This document shows, piece by piece, positions 12,156 through 25,900 of a stretch of 64,000 bases of DNA. Source of the DNA: Liolophura sinensis (taxonomy: Eukaryota; Mollusca; Polyplacophora; Chitonida; Chitonidae). The DNA lies in assembly GCF_032854445.1 (NCBI RefSeq), contig NC_088300.1:24843608-24907607 (forward strand), read 5' to 3'. The notes below the pieces were generated by a model. That model worked only from the letters and a program-made list of their open reading frames with translations. It did not search any database and had not been told where the DNA came from. The position numbers and the translations under genes were made by a program. Each line of letters begins with the position of its first letter. Position 1 is the stretch's first letter.

Positions 12156-14690
12156 AATTTAACATGCTAATTATATATGACTCATTTCAATGTTTCATTC
12201 TCTTAAATTTATAGAGGAAACTTTTGAATTTAAATGTTAAGTATTTTCTCTCTCTTTTTTTTTTAAATACATTTTATAAAGTTACAGGGATTCCATGACA
12301 AACACGAGGATGATTAAGAAGTGATTTATAGCACTGCTATTTTAACACCACCAGATCCCATTATGTAAAATGTTGTGCAGCTAATCGACTTGTGCAATGA
12401 TGATCATCAAAGACTTTCTCGAACAACATGTAAGAAAGAACATCATGAGCCTATAAAATTTCAGCCTGAAGACATGATTTACCTCAGTGTCTGAAAGAAG
12501 TGCTAGCTCAAACATGCTTAAAGATCATCATTCAGAAAAGAAAAAAATAACATGTATTTAATATTTTCATAATACATTTATTCATTGATGTTCATTACAT
12601 TTATCTGAGTATGTAAGCTTGGCAGGTAGGCGTTTACTTCACAGGACTAAACATGGGCGCAAATATGGTGAGATGTATTTTTCAGAAGTATGTAGCACAC
12701 AGGTATGGAATGTCTTCAACTTTTCTTGCATTGGGTCCAGCAAGGGATGATCTTAACTTTGTATTGTCTGAATGCCTTTTAATACATGACGTAGGACGGC
12801 AAATTAGCAGGCCTCATCTGGTTTTATAGTCATTGTGGAATGGAGATCCTCCAGTTCTCCCCGGTTAGGAATCACACTCTAGTTGGTTTCGCTTCAGCTT
12901 TAAGTCAGAAGGTTTATATTAGAAAGTTCAGGGACTCTAATTTCTTCTAGCAAAAGACATTCTTGAGTACAAAGCTATCTTAGACCTAAGTCAAAGTTTC
13001 ACCCTGAGTTTCTGAGTCTTACTCTGAATTTACATCGTCAGACAATCTTTTGACTTTGTTACATCAGGCATGTCAGAAACAACACTTTTAAAGTGATTTG
13101 AAATGAAACACCGTGCAGTGAAATAAACAAATACACGATATTAAATGGCATAACAAAATATATTTTTTATGCTATGTTTGACCATGCACAAATTCTATGG
13201 ATCCTATTATATTGAACAAGATGATGTGATGCATCAGTCTGTTCTGTGTACTCTGTTTTAAAAAAAAAGAAAGCTCAATATGATGTAGATTTTAGGAGTG
13301 TAACTTGATGAATACCGACATGAGTAGCATGCTTATTCCTGGAATACATTAAATAAGTTTGTTTATAAACATGGTATGGATTGTTACATAGCTGTACTAG
13401 CTGGGATCTTGTAGTATAATGTGTGCAGGTCCTGGTTGGATACGTCTACCATTTGTGTTGATTTACATTATAGATTAATTGTTACTATGGTGGCTGATCA
13501 TTATCATTATTAAAACATCGTCAGGGTGATGAGGTATTTTTATGTATTAAAATGTCAAACTCATTTCTGTGTGGGCGTTAGTACAATATGTTGATTGCGG
13601 TTCAAAAGCAACTGAAGTAGAAGTGTGTTACAAATAGTCCTTTAATCAATTTTGTTTTTATGAATACTTTGTTAAAGTAGAGTTGTATTAAGAGGCTCTG
13701 CTATATGAGGTGCTCATGGGATAGCTGAGACGCAGGCAACTGGCTGGTATCATGTTTATGTAAATTAAAATGTCAGTTTCTCCCTTAACAACTTCACTGC
13801 GTGCATGTTTTGGTTTTTTGGCTGTTTTAAAGTTTAAAACATGAACTAAGGTGCTTGCCTTTCACTGGCTGTAAGAACACACAAGATACAGGTTCAAAAC
13901 CAGCCTTGGACAGAGAATTTGATGACACCAGTGTGACTGTTTATGTTGTCTAACTTGCATTAAACCTGCTTGTCTTCCGCCAGTGTGGAATGCATATTTG
14001 TAAGTCACACAAGTAAAACGCTTTTTGTGACATCACTATTCAGGAACCATAATTTCTCCCTCAGGAAATTGCGGCAGTCATACTTTCTTAAATTTGTCTG
14101 CCAGATTAGGCATGTGAAATTGTCTTGGTCATCTTGGTCATGTCGTCATACATAAAGTATCAGAACTAAAACATAGCCCCTGTGCTATCTGCTCACTTCG
14201 TATCCCCACTCCCTCCCACCGCTAAACACAGAAATCGTTTATTATGTAACACTAATGCAGCCGTTTAAGTAGGAGAAAGACCTTGTAACTGTAGATTCCT
14301 GGATAACAGTGTATACGTACAGTTACTCGCCCTTTCTAAACACCAAAATGTTTTCTCATCAGCAACTTGCCAAAAGTCTGTGCTTTATGCCACTGGTTTC
14401 CTATACCTATAAAACTGACCACAGTTATTTACTGAAAATTTGTGAGTAGGCATATGACATTAAACAACATTTAGACAATAAATGGTCCTGCAGTAACTTA
14501 GATCACTTTTGATATTGCTATCTTTACCAGGACTTGGATGATTTCAAAGGAAATTTATTATTTCACGTTATAAGATTCAAATTCATTGCTTATTCTTATG
14601 CCTATAACATGGTTTCATGTTTTAAACTGTCATGTCTGTTGAAAGCCGCAGTCAGAGCCAGGTGAATAAACCTTTCTCACATGTCAAGGA

Positions 14691-15016
14691 CCGGCCCCGA
14701 TAGCACAGTTGGTGGATCCAGGGTCAATCCTAGGTTGAGTCACACCTAAGACCTTAAAAGAAGTTGTAACTTCCACGCTTGGGGTTTAGCATGAAGAGGA
14801 TAGCGCAACGACTGGTTGACCCGTGTCAGTATAATGCCTCAGGCGGGACGGCTTACTTGCCTTCAGTAAAGCGTCCCAGTGAAGTAGCACTAGATAAAAG
14901 AGCGGTGGACATCCATCCTGCAACAAGGAGGCACATTACATGCAGGATTCATGCAGGATCAGGCATCATATGACTGAAAAATTGTTAAGTACCACGTTAA
15001 ACCCCAAGCACTCACT
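14691..15016 (+). mobile_element. SINE family A, full-length copy with target duplication
   Basis: The tRNA-like head begins GGCCCCGATAGCACAGTTGG, with a GGTCAATCC B-box-like block about 35 bp on. The body contains GACCTTAAAAGAAG and CAGTATAATGCCTC, and the tail ends near GTTAAACCCCAAGCACTCAC. The flanks carry a direct repeat CACATGTCAAGGA (14678-14690 and 15017-15029), the target-site duplication of a retroposed element. Related copies: 15140-15467, 41950-42160, 58357-58735. Confidence 0.85.
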
Positions 15017-15139
15017 CACATGTCAAGGACAGCCTTTATTTCATTATGAATAGCATCTGCTGAAGTCCACATGCTCAACTGGCCCTTGAACAATGAAGAT
15101 ACAGACTAAATACAGCTCCTCTTTGCCTCCTTTCCTGGA

Positions 15140-15467
15140 CCGGCACCGAAAGCACAGTTGTTAGAGCATCTGCTTTGGGAGTGGTAAATTCGGGGTCAAT
15201 CATGGGTCGAGTCACACCTGAGACCTTAAAAGAGGAAGTTGAACCTTCCTCACATGGCGTTCAGCATGAAGGGGATAGTGAAACGAATGGTTGACCTGTA
15301 TCAGTATAATGGCTTGGGCGGAGCACCTAACTTGCCTTCGGTGAGGCATCTCAGTGATAAAAGAGCAACAAGGAGGCACATTGCATGCACTCTAAGAATT
15401 CCTTTGTCATTTATACGACTGAAAAATTGTTTAGTACGATGTTAAGCCCCAAGCACTCACTCACCCC
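15140..15467 (+). mobile_element. SINE family A copy
   Basis: Same head (CGGCACCGAAAGCACAGTTG), body (GACCTTAAAAGAGG) and tail (TTAAGCCCCAAGCACTCACT) as the copy 0.4 kb upstream, in the same orientation. The flanks share CCTTTCCTG with small differences, a likely target duplication. Confidence 0.8.
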
Positions 15468-15910
15468 TTTCCTGACCTTGCCAGTTTCTCCACTGATGAC
15501 CTCACCAAGTTTACTCCACTTAAGTCTTGTGACCTTGCTAATTTTCCGACACTCGTAACCTTCCCCGTTCCTTCACTCCTGACCTTGCCATTTTCCTCCA
15601 TTAATGACCTCGCCAGTTTTACTCCAATAATTAATGACCTTGACATTTTTATTCCACTAATGACCTCACCAGTTTTCCTCCATTGATAACCTCACCAATT
15701 TTACTCCTCTAGAGTCTCACAACCTTTCCTCCACTCATGACCTTGTCATTTTTCCTCCACAACTGACCTTGCCAGTTTTACTTCACTTATGACCTGGCTA
15801 GTTTTAGTCCAGTTATGAATATTCAGCCATTTATCCAGCCCGCTAATGACCATGCCAATTTTCCTCCATTAATGACCTCACCAGATTTCCTTCACTCATA
15901 ACCACGCCAA
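15468..15910. repeat. Degenerate tandem repeat of about 28-35 bp
   Basis: Recurrent unit containing TGACCTTGCCA or TGACCTCACCA followed by TTTTCCTCCA or TTTTACTCC and then TTAATGACC. Around a dozen diverged units follow the SINE tail. The reading frame seen across it on the minus strand (61 residues) is a product of the repeat. Confidence 0.7.
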
Positions 15911-15977
15911 CTCAATAACGGCACCATTTTATCACATTCATTGAAGATCACATATGTCACACACAAGAATGTTTGTA

Positions 15978-16196
15978 CCCTAAATAACCATAAATTTCGT
16001 CCATGACTAACATGCCCATTTTTCCTGATTCTGAGAGTTCTATGGATTTTGGAAAGGTGTTTTAAGGTTTGTCTGGAACAAGGGATGATATCCAGCTAGA
16101 AAATTGTAAGTTTCAGCACCAAAAATAATATTTTGTGACATTTATTTGCCTCTAAAAATGCACTTTTGTAGGCCAAATTTTAGGTCATTTTTAGGG
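15978..16196 (-). mobile_element. MITE family M1, inverted copy
   Basis: CCCTAAATAACCATAAATTT at the left and TAGGTCATTTTTAGGG at the right. The interior is the reverse complement of the copy at 10119-10320 (CTGAGAGTTC, GTTTGTCTGGAAC). Confidence 0.7.
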
Positions 16197-18810
16197 TGAT
16201 TTGCCAAAGCTCACTGGAATACTCTGGGCTCTAGCTTTGGACTACTCCCCCCAAAAACTGACCTCCGCTGTTTAAGTGAAACATTTTCAGTATGACGAAT
16301 TCAACAATAATCAAATAAATCATACATATGCCTCATTCTGGGAATAAATGCATACTGATTACCCTAAATCAATCTTCAACCTTTCCCACCCCTGCTGCAA
16401 CCAATATTTTGAAACGTTTTAAGTGAACTATGGGGTGGAGAAAAATAATTGGCACAGATTTATGAAACTTGCATCTTTAATGATACAAAATTATCATTTT
16501 GAGGGTCATTTTCATATTAATTGTATGCATCAATTCCACTGAAAGAAATTGTTTTAGTGGTTGAAAAGGTTTGCAACAATCATGAAACTTATGTTTACTT
16601 AATGGCTGATATTGTGACTACAATTCTTAAGAATTAAAAGACAAATAAGACATTTCTCGGTACAACTACTTTTATTAACATAATCTTACATGTCATTCAG
16701 ACACTACATGCAGGTTACAAGTATAAACAGTGATAATTTAGCCTTCCCCCAAACAGTTCTGCACAGAAATGACAAAATGTCTCTTATTGCACAAGTCAAT
16801 ATTGGATCAAACAAAAATCATGATTTACATGATGGCTGAAAACACTGTGTGTGCATTTTCATAATAAGTCTCTTCAGCATGTCCAGTACAGTAATAATGT
16901 CCTCCAAACTAATGCTTTTCACTGATTTTTGTTCTTCTACACTCCATATTTAGAATTGACTAGTCAGCTCTTGGTAGGACAATGAAGTTTGACTTATGAG
17001 AGTCACCACCATGATCACTTATAATTAATCTACATACAAGCACAATGCCGTATCATTAAAACTTTAAAAACAAAAAAAAAATGGAAGAGTGAAAACATTT
17101 ACAAAATTTCAAGAAAGTTAAAATTAAAAAATTTGGCCAATACTATTTAAATGGATAATAAACATACCACATGTATGTATTATGCACAAAAAAACTTAAA
17201 GAATAAGACACTAACCAAGTGGAGATGACAGCATAATTGTAATTTTTAAAGACTAACAGAGAAATTCTTTTGTTATAGAAGTGAATGTTTGGCTTTCCAA
17301 TGTTTGGAAGTTTACAAAAATCCACCGATCAAACTGGCTAGTCTAGCATTTTGAATGATCTGCATGTTGTCACACTGGTTTGACTATTTCAATATGCTGT
17401 TGTAGGCCTACATCTTCTCAATCACCTCGTTACAGATATTTGAATTACTCAATGTAAGTGTTACATCAAACAAATTTCAGTGATGCAGAGTAAATCAGTG
17501 ATACATAAGACCGTATAAGAAGCATAGTATAAATCACTGCATGAGTATTTGAATTTGTATCATTTATCAAAACAAAACAAACATTACAGACTTACATTGT
17601 AAAAACCTGATATGTTGACACAACTATGCTATTATTACATGTATGTATTTTATTTACACAACACAGAAAAAACCCTGGACTTTTTCATAAAACATGTTCA
17701 ACTGATCAGTAAAATATAACTTGGTAATCCTGGTACAATTCCATCAATATTGACAGGTAACAAATGTAGATTCACCATGCCAAAATTATTCTCAAGCCTC
17801 TAAAAAGCTAAAACATAAAAGCTTAGGCACAATGTATAACATTAACACGCCTATTTCAGCAAAGTTCCAAAAATCATGATGACATAAATATTATTCATTA
17901 GCCAGAGCCTTGGTTCATTCGCCTTGAGTTTCCAAGCGAACCTTTATGCTTCAGATAGTTGACAAATCCATGAGTTTACATGTACTTATACATGTAACTG
18001 GGGTCTAAACACATCATTCTGAGATCCAGCAACATACAATATTTCACAATTTTAAGTTAGCTGCATGTAACATTTTAACCCAATTTCAGCATAATACGTG
18101 TATTACCAGAGCTATTACATTGTAGAACACTGTAAAATTTGATTGGTGATTGACTGATGGATGTTACAATTAAGATAACTTTTTCACTAACGCGTACATG
18201 CATATGCTGACTGGCTGTCAGGTTTAAATGAGGTACCTTTTCTTGCACTATTGTGAATAGGACCCCAGCTGAACCAACTGTTGTTCTCTTGTTGTACAGG
18301 AGTACTGCATTACCATTGATCCCAGAAATGCAAAAGCAAGAATCAAGACTATACTACCCTAATTCTTCTAATTTTTAGGACAGGTATTAGTAGTGCTGAA
18401 AGCAAAGATTGGATTACATTTCTCTCCCAGTTTATTGGAAAAGTAAAAATATGAATATGTTGTTCATTAGATAGATGAACCATATGAAAAAATGAAACTA
18501 AACACTCCTTTCTGCTACAATTATATGTACATGTATATTGGCTAAAAACAGCAGATCAGATGTCTCAAAAATTAGAAGAATTATGGTACAGACATGTAGC
18601 TTATGGCTGACGTACTATAGGCTGAAAAAACATGGCCAAGGGAAGACCATAGGAGTGAAAAAAAAAAGCATACACAGCCACAAGTGAATATAACTCTGAG
18701 TGAAGCTGCAGGCAAAGATCACAGGAGAGTTTCACATGGGTATGATGTAAAACTGAATGACCTGATCAAGCTCTGTTCATGCGGCCATAACAATGATTTA
18801 ACTAAATAGA

Positions 18811-19167
18811 TCATGCATGAAGTAAAAGATATCAACAGCAATTAAGCATATGTGGATACACCGTACATGTACAGTAGACAGAAATTGGTACAAAACCAGC
18901 AGAGTAGGTCACAGTAATGATAAAAAAATTATACATGAACTAAAAGATATCAAGGGCAATTAAAACATATGTGGATACACTGTACATGTATAGCAGACAG
19001 AAATTGGTACAAAACCAGCAGAGTAGGTCACAGTAATGATAAAAAAATCATACATGAACTAAAAGATATCAAGGGCAATTAAAACATATGTGGATACACT
19101 GTACATGTACAGTAGACAGAAATTGGTACAAAACCAGCAGAGTACGTCACAGTAATGATAAACAGAT
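18811..19167. repeat. 119-bp tandem triplication
   Basis: The block GTGGATACAC recurs at 18852, 18971 and 19090, exactly 119 bp apart. Each unit also contains TGAA.TAAAAGATATCAA and TTGGTACAAAACCAGCAGAG. The second and third copies are nearly identical and the first is more diverged. No coding potential. Confidence 0.9.
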
Positions 19168-20149
19168 CTGACAGTCAAATAACCGATATCATGAACCTGA
19201 CATCAATGTGTATAAAGTAAAGGCTTCTAGCACTGTTATTACAAAGACTATAATGGACATATGAATTGTTTCATTCATATTTTTCAACAAAATTTATTGT
19301 GTACATATACATTGTGTATTAGAAATGAAAGTAATTTTAAGCTATATACACACACGCATATACTTACACTCATTAGCTTTTGTGCAAAATTGCCATCACA
19401 GAGGCTCATCGATGAAGGTGTATGTGAAAGCTTCTAGGTTGATCATTAGGCACCAGTGCAGAAATAGTTGAATTTATTGTTCATAGCAGACTACAAGCAA
19501 ATCTGATAACCTGGCAGGGTTCGGATAGTGAACTACAGAACTACAGTATTGTGTGGCAAAAACACAAACACATGCTGCGGCAGTATAAAGAAAGCCAGAT
19601 AGTTAGAAGCATACAAGACATAAAAGTAGTTTTATAACTCCAAAATATTGGTCAAATTGTCATGCTAACACCCATAATGTCCTTGAAGCAGATCAATACA
19701 AAGGTATACACACTAGTGCATGTAGGTCTACATGAAGATGATATTTGGACATTGCTCAGTTCATAACTCTTTGAAAATGTTTTGTAAATATTTTCATACA
19801 GCTTATAAATGTTATTAATGCCATTAGTATGTTTATAGCTAACATATATATGAGCTTAGAAGATTCCACGCTTTCAGAATGTTAACTTATACAATGCGAC
19901 TTGTGGCTATATACAGAAAAAGCCAAAGATTGTTCATTCCGTTTCCACATTTAGACATCGCTGTGACGCGTGATGTATATAGCAGTACATGTATTTGCTG
20001 CTTAACTTTTCATTAATTCCAATAAATTTTAACTTGAAACAGGATAACAATTAGGCTTAACAGTCCCCTGAGTAGAGCTCAGTATTTTGGCACACAATAA
20101 TCACACTGTTATCAGCGCATAAACTCTCCAGTAATACATCCAATTGGAA

Positions 20150-20510
20150 TTACCATGTGACTCATGTCACTAAAGGTAGAAAAGTCCCCCTACTGTAGAC
20201 CATGTGACCTGTCCAAAATGTTAAGCAACTATTTTTGATCACATTTACTATAAGATGGGCATCTAAAAAAGTTTCACAAAATGTAATTTAGAGTAGACCA
20301 CCAATGGAGAAAGCTGAGGAACTGAATGTCTGTGAACTTGAGAACCTCCCATAGGAAAGAAGATTCATCCTGCCTCTGGATTACAGTGTGACAGTTAATC
20401 AGTAAATTAACGTCAACAGAGGTATCCTACCATTTTCACAAGTCACATGATTCAGTTGGACTGTTTTTACCTATAACGATAAGAGTTTGGACTCGAAACT
20501 TCCCTGTGTG
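20150..20510 (+). repeat. Dispersed repeat D, second copy
   Basis: Shares blocks with 39000-39275 (TTTAGAGTAGAC, ATGGAGAAA, AAGAGTTTG) and, inverted, with 7855-8060. The copies are diverged and borders are approximate. Probably an old non-autonomous element. Confidence 0.5.
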
Positions 20511-22951
20511 TAACATCCCTATAGTCTCATGGGTCTCGCATTGTGTTATATGGCATGTATAGTGTCCAGCAGACAGTGTGGTAGCTTAACCAGTATTAAC
20601 AATATCCACGTTACCATTGCTTTGAAAACAATGTCAGGCAATCCTCACTGGCTTAATAATACATTTTACAGAATGTCAATTTATACAATGCCTTGCAGTC
20701 ATAATTTATACCTCACATGCCTCCTATGCACTCCATTAATGTGGTTTTATAATTTCACCCAAATTGGCAATATTTTATTCTACTGCAAGGTCCTCTACAT
20801 TCATACCACTACACTTTTTAATTTTCCAGAATCAAATTACTGTTACAGTAATAACTTTCATGCCTGCTTATATATTGGCACCATTAGGCCTACATGTATA
20901 TGATAAGGATATAAGATTGTGAGCATATGTAAATTGCCCCCCAAGCTTATCGATTTCAATCCGTATGTTTATATGTGACAAACAGGGTCAGGCAGGCACT
21001 GTACATGTATACTTTTACTATATTTAAATACATGCATATATGTGAAAGACCATAAACCAAACATCGACTTTGTAAGTAGGTATGCCCGATAAACGCCATA
21101 GATTCCCTGAGTTTGTCTATTGAGAGACTTAATATTGTAATTATGAAACTGATCACACTAGAATTACGAGAGAGATTTATTTGCTCAAAATTTCTTAAAA
21201 AGGATAAATAGACTTGGCTCTATTAGGTGAAGTGGAAGTTTATCCTTGCACATATGCAATGTTGGAATGGTTAGTCCCTCCAAGCACACATATATGTAGG
21301 TGCATATGAACAAGCTCAGTCGGGTTTCACTTTTGCCCATTCATGCATAGAACTATAGACAAATATCAACAGCACCCATGAGAAGTTTAAGGGCACCTCT
21401 TAGGCTGAGTTGTCAGGCTGAATCCATAAAGTCAGTTGTGAAGGGTTGCAGTCAAAATTCAAAATATGATTTTAACGACCATGGCGTCTAAAATGGGAAT
21501 CCTAAAACCTGGTTATATTAAAACAATTTTTTTTCTAACATCATAAACTATTACATAAAAAAGAAGGCTTAAATTTTTACTTCAGTCAAAAATGGCACTG
21601 TGGAATAAGCTGGTCTAATGACTAAATGGTTCAATGCCCAGATTACAAAACTGACAGGAAACTACCCATTTAAACTATGTCATAAAGCTGGAATGTTTTC
21701 ACACAGTATTTGGTTTTTGATATCATAGTGTAATTATTATACATCTGTATCATGATAAGATCCATAAATGAAACCGAAGTTTCACAGGCTAAGTACATGT
21801 ATGTACAAAGTCTACACTCCACTCAATACACAATGATTAATTGTAGGGTGGTCCTGAAAAAATAGTTCTGATGATACCTTTTCTTTTTACAAAAAAAATG
21901 CGCGATCGTAAACCCATCTATTTGTTATTAAGATCATGAGGCCAAAGTTCTTGTGACCCAAATGTATGGAAGCAGTTACAACATTCCTACTGCCCTAATG
22001 CAATGTAAGTGACACAGGAGGCTGAAATTGAGTATGTGTACCCTATTCTTTGAATCCCCTCTGCTTGTAAGTCACCACACAAAGGAAACCAGAGTTTGCT
22101 CTAGTTCACAGCATTTGCTCCATGTGTCAGTTTTCTGCATGACTTTCCACGTATCCAGCTTGGCTTGATGCCAGTATTTTCCCTTTTAAACTGATACAAG
22201 TAGTTTTTATTTGGGATAAGCCAGTGGGTCACAAGAAATCATTCTTGAAATTATTCATGAAAAGCTCTGTATTATCAGATTAGTTTAGAAGTTACAATGT
22301 ATAAAGTATACTGGTAAGCAGTTTTCCAATTTTTGATCATGTTTACAGAAATATTGAGCTGTATAATTATTTATGCTTCTTTTGTTGTTCTTTCTTTTTT
22401 TTTCTTCTGTTTTTGTCTTTTTTTGTCAATACTGATAATTAAATATTATTTTAGCAAAGTTTCAGGATTTACTTCTGCCAGAGTGCTTTTATCGATTCTA
22501 CGAGTGGACACTTTCATACATCCAGAGATAATCTTGATAATGATAAATAGATGAAACTATACCGACACTATGATTCCACTCATAATAAAGATAGCTAGGC
22601 CAAGAGACAGAATTATCCCTTATACTGATGTTCTTTGTAAATTTGCATCAGGCTCATAAAGACAGCAGTTAACACTACACTGTGTACACGCGTAGTTTCA
22701 ACATTAAAACTAACCCTAAAGATCTGATAAAATATAAAGATCACTGACAATCACCATCATCATCATAAAATGAGCCATCCTCAGACATTATTGCTGGTTT
22801 AAAATGCAAACCTTATGCCGGACAACCTGATTCCTAAACATCGTGCTGTCCAATGTTCCCAGCTGCCTTTTTGTTTCAACTTGGTCCTGTAGCCATGCCC
22901 ACAGTCTCTGAGTGTGGTCTGGATAGAGGGACTACAGGTGTGACGGAGTGG

Positions 22952-25900
22952 TCAGTGATGAGTGTTATGAAGGTGAGGGGGGCGGTGATCATCGTCAGAG
23001 TCTATACTGGGGTCATGGATGACAGCTTGGAGGGCTACAGGTGTCAGCCATTCCTTCGGTAAGGCCTTCTCGAGGAATGGTATACAAGAGCTGACATAGG
23101 CCAGGCGATTTACCCAGCTAGGTAACTCCTTCCCACATAATGTCTGGTAGAAATTAAAAATTAAAAAAGTGTAAATTTTACAAACTAAACTTTTCTGTAC
23201 CTACAAATCCATACCATGAAGACAATCGTGTGAAATACATGTACATTTATAGTCACCATACCATTTCAATAAAGGAAAGTTATAAACTGCAGTTTGTATG
23301 TCTGTATTTCTTGTTTCCCAGAGACAAAATATGGACTACTAATGCAATGAAAAAAAGTAACTGCTTTCAGTATGTTCAGTGCTTAGCAGACAGTCAAGAA
23401 ACAAAAGTGTCAAATGAAAGGCTACTTTCCTCTAGTTGGTTAAATTTTTATGAACAAATTAAATGCGGTGAAATATAATATCCTAATTATGAATTCTAAG
23501 ATGGACTGTATAGGCAATTTACAAATTGATAATGTAACAAACGTTTTTTTTTCCTTAAACAAACTATTTATTATTGGAATAGCTCTGTTATATTCATGGG
23601 TAGATAATACGCTAGCCATGGTAATAATCCTCACTACAATTCTTCAAAAGTTAAAAATAAAATTTGAAAAACCGAACTTGAGATCACTAGGTCTAGCCTA
23701 GAGAACTATAGAATTCAAAAAAAAAAAGTTAGAAAAACCAGAAAAAGTAGTTTCTGATGTAGTATTCTGTGGTTTTTCACCAACATTAAATTTTTTTATT
23801 TTTCTAAATTTAGGAGCATGGAAATTTCCTTCAGAAACAGCCACAAAATTAACTGCAAAAAACCTGTAAGACTTGAAAAAATCTTAGCAAACCTGAATGA
23901 GACTGGAGGTGAAATGGTTACAGTTCTTGTTCAGTAAGTGGTACTGGTCTCCCTTGTACTCCTTGCCCATCTGATCAACAATCTTCTTCACTTCATCCGG
24001 GGCAAAGTCTGTCGTACCCAGCTTTATCGTCTCTCTAGAAAAATGAAGAAAAAAACTGAATTAAAATCCAGAAGCCTTAAAAGCATTTTTATTTACTTGA
24101 TTGACTGTTGTTATTTAAGGTGAAACTTAACAATTTTTCCCCTACACAATGCTGGTCAGTTTTGGGTGGAGAAAAATTAAGTGCCCAAAGAAAAGCATCT
24201 ACTGATGGCAACTGACTGACAAAATTACTCACACGTAATATAAAGACTTGCATGTTAAATTGATGGAAGACAAAGGGTACTGTAATTCTTCAACCTTTTT
24301 GCCTGTGGTGTTTTTTGTTTCATTTGTGCGAAGCCCTGAAACTTTCCAATCCAACCAATGCAGTTTTGTCTCCAAAATCAAAATACTAATGTGCACGACT
24401 TGCACTGAAAGTTGCTCTTTCACATGCAAAGAGGTTAAGGAATTAGCTTGTTCAATGAACACAAGGCTGCATTAAACTGTTAGTCTAAGGCTAGGAATGA
24501 ACTCTGTGAGCCTCATGGTTATGTGTTGTGTATCTTACTGACTGAGCTACATCCCACTGCGATTTATTTATTTGATTGGGGCTTTTAATTGTCGAAAGTA
24601 CAGAATATTTTCAGGATTGGTTAATACCAGTAAGGTATGTAAGATTAGAGCCCTGAATGTTTGTATTGTAACACTTACTTGTACTTAAACTGGTCCCCTA
24701 AATCTTCAGCATCTTTTGGCACTATCTCAAACACACCACTCACTGGGAAAGGGTGGCCTCCATAGGCATACTCTGCAGAAAAGACAATAAAAAATTCACT
24801 GACATTAAAGGATTAGTGTCCAGATTGCTTATTTATTCATAATTAGCTACCCCTGTTTATATTGTTAAATTGAGTGTAAAAAAATATTGAAAAAAAGTAC
24901 ATTAATCTGAGTAATATGGCATTAAAATCACTAGATAATGAAACTGGGTTGATGCATTTTTTCCGTCAACGCTCGGTAGTCTCCTCCATATGACGTCATA
25001 CATGTACAAGTCCAAGCTTTATGAGCTGTCAGAGCTTCCCCATTTAGTTCAGTGTTAAAAAGCCACAAAAGTGACAACAAGCATATCGAATTTCTCCATG
25101 AAATAGTTTGCTGTTCTGCATACGGCTGTAAACACAGGTCATTGAACAACACTGGAGTTAGTTTTTTCAAGTTTCCAGATGATTGTGCCCTCAGGAAGCG
25201 TGCATTTACAGCAGAAGACGAAAGTGTTTTACAACCACCAAACACAGCCAAATCTTTGTCAGGCAGGCAGGAGTTGGGATAAGAAATCCTGATTGGCAGC
25301 TAAATTTTAACAGCAGGGAGGAAAAATTAGGCTTTAAATATATGTATGTAAACTCTGTTGATAGGGCTTGGTGGGTTTAAAACAAAGCAGGAGTTCATTT
25401 GTCATTATTTTGATCAATTTTCGGTAGTGAAAGATACAATCACATGATGGCTTCAATTGAATGTCACTTTGATACACCCTATCCCATTGGGTATGTCTCT
25501 CCTGCGGACCAATGAGTGAGCTTCTAACAAATTGAGAACTGTGTACCACAACGCAATGGCCATTTGATACCTACAGCTATGCTATATATAATGGTTTCTG
25601 GTCAGCCACAGAGGACGATTAAAACCAAAACCAATCCAAAACTAATCATGCTGCTATACTGTGTTAATCAAGAATTAATGACTGGGGTTGAAATACTGGT
25701 TGTTGATTAAACTGACTTATCAAAGGTGCAAAAACAAGTGACATCTCTTTGAATACTGCTCAGGGTAGGTGTGAAAGCAATCTTACACAGTGATAATCCA
25801 TCCCCCATCATTTTAATCTCTGATCCTGACTACGAGGGTTAGCAACTCCGCAGGAAATTAAAAGAGGATTAAAGCCACCCTTCATAATACCTGCTTGACG

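Larger units (their letters stand above)
7561..22951. other. Intergenic region between GALNT7-like and DESI2 3' ends
   Basis: About 15.4 kb without a recognised protein or structural RNA gene. It includes the 3' untranslated parts of both flanking genes, of unknown length. Contents I can name are listed separately: MITE-like elements at 8672-8777, 10119-10320, 10877-11439 and 15978-16196; a dispersed repeat at 7855-8060 and 20150-20510; SINEs at 14691-15016 and 15140-15467; tandem repeats at 12106-12155, 15468-15910 and 18811-19167. In 8778-10118, 11467-14690, 16197-18810 and 20511-22951 I see only AT-rich sequence with no supported feature. Confidence 0.7.

Noticed and set aside
20529-20903. 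Plus-strand 124-codon frame
   Set aside because: No family resemblance and no linked exons; composition like surrounding AT-rich DNA.
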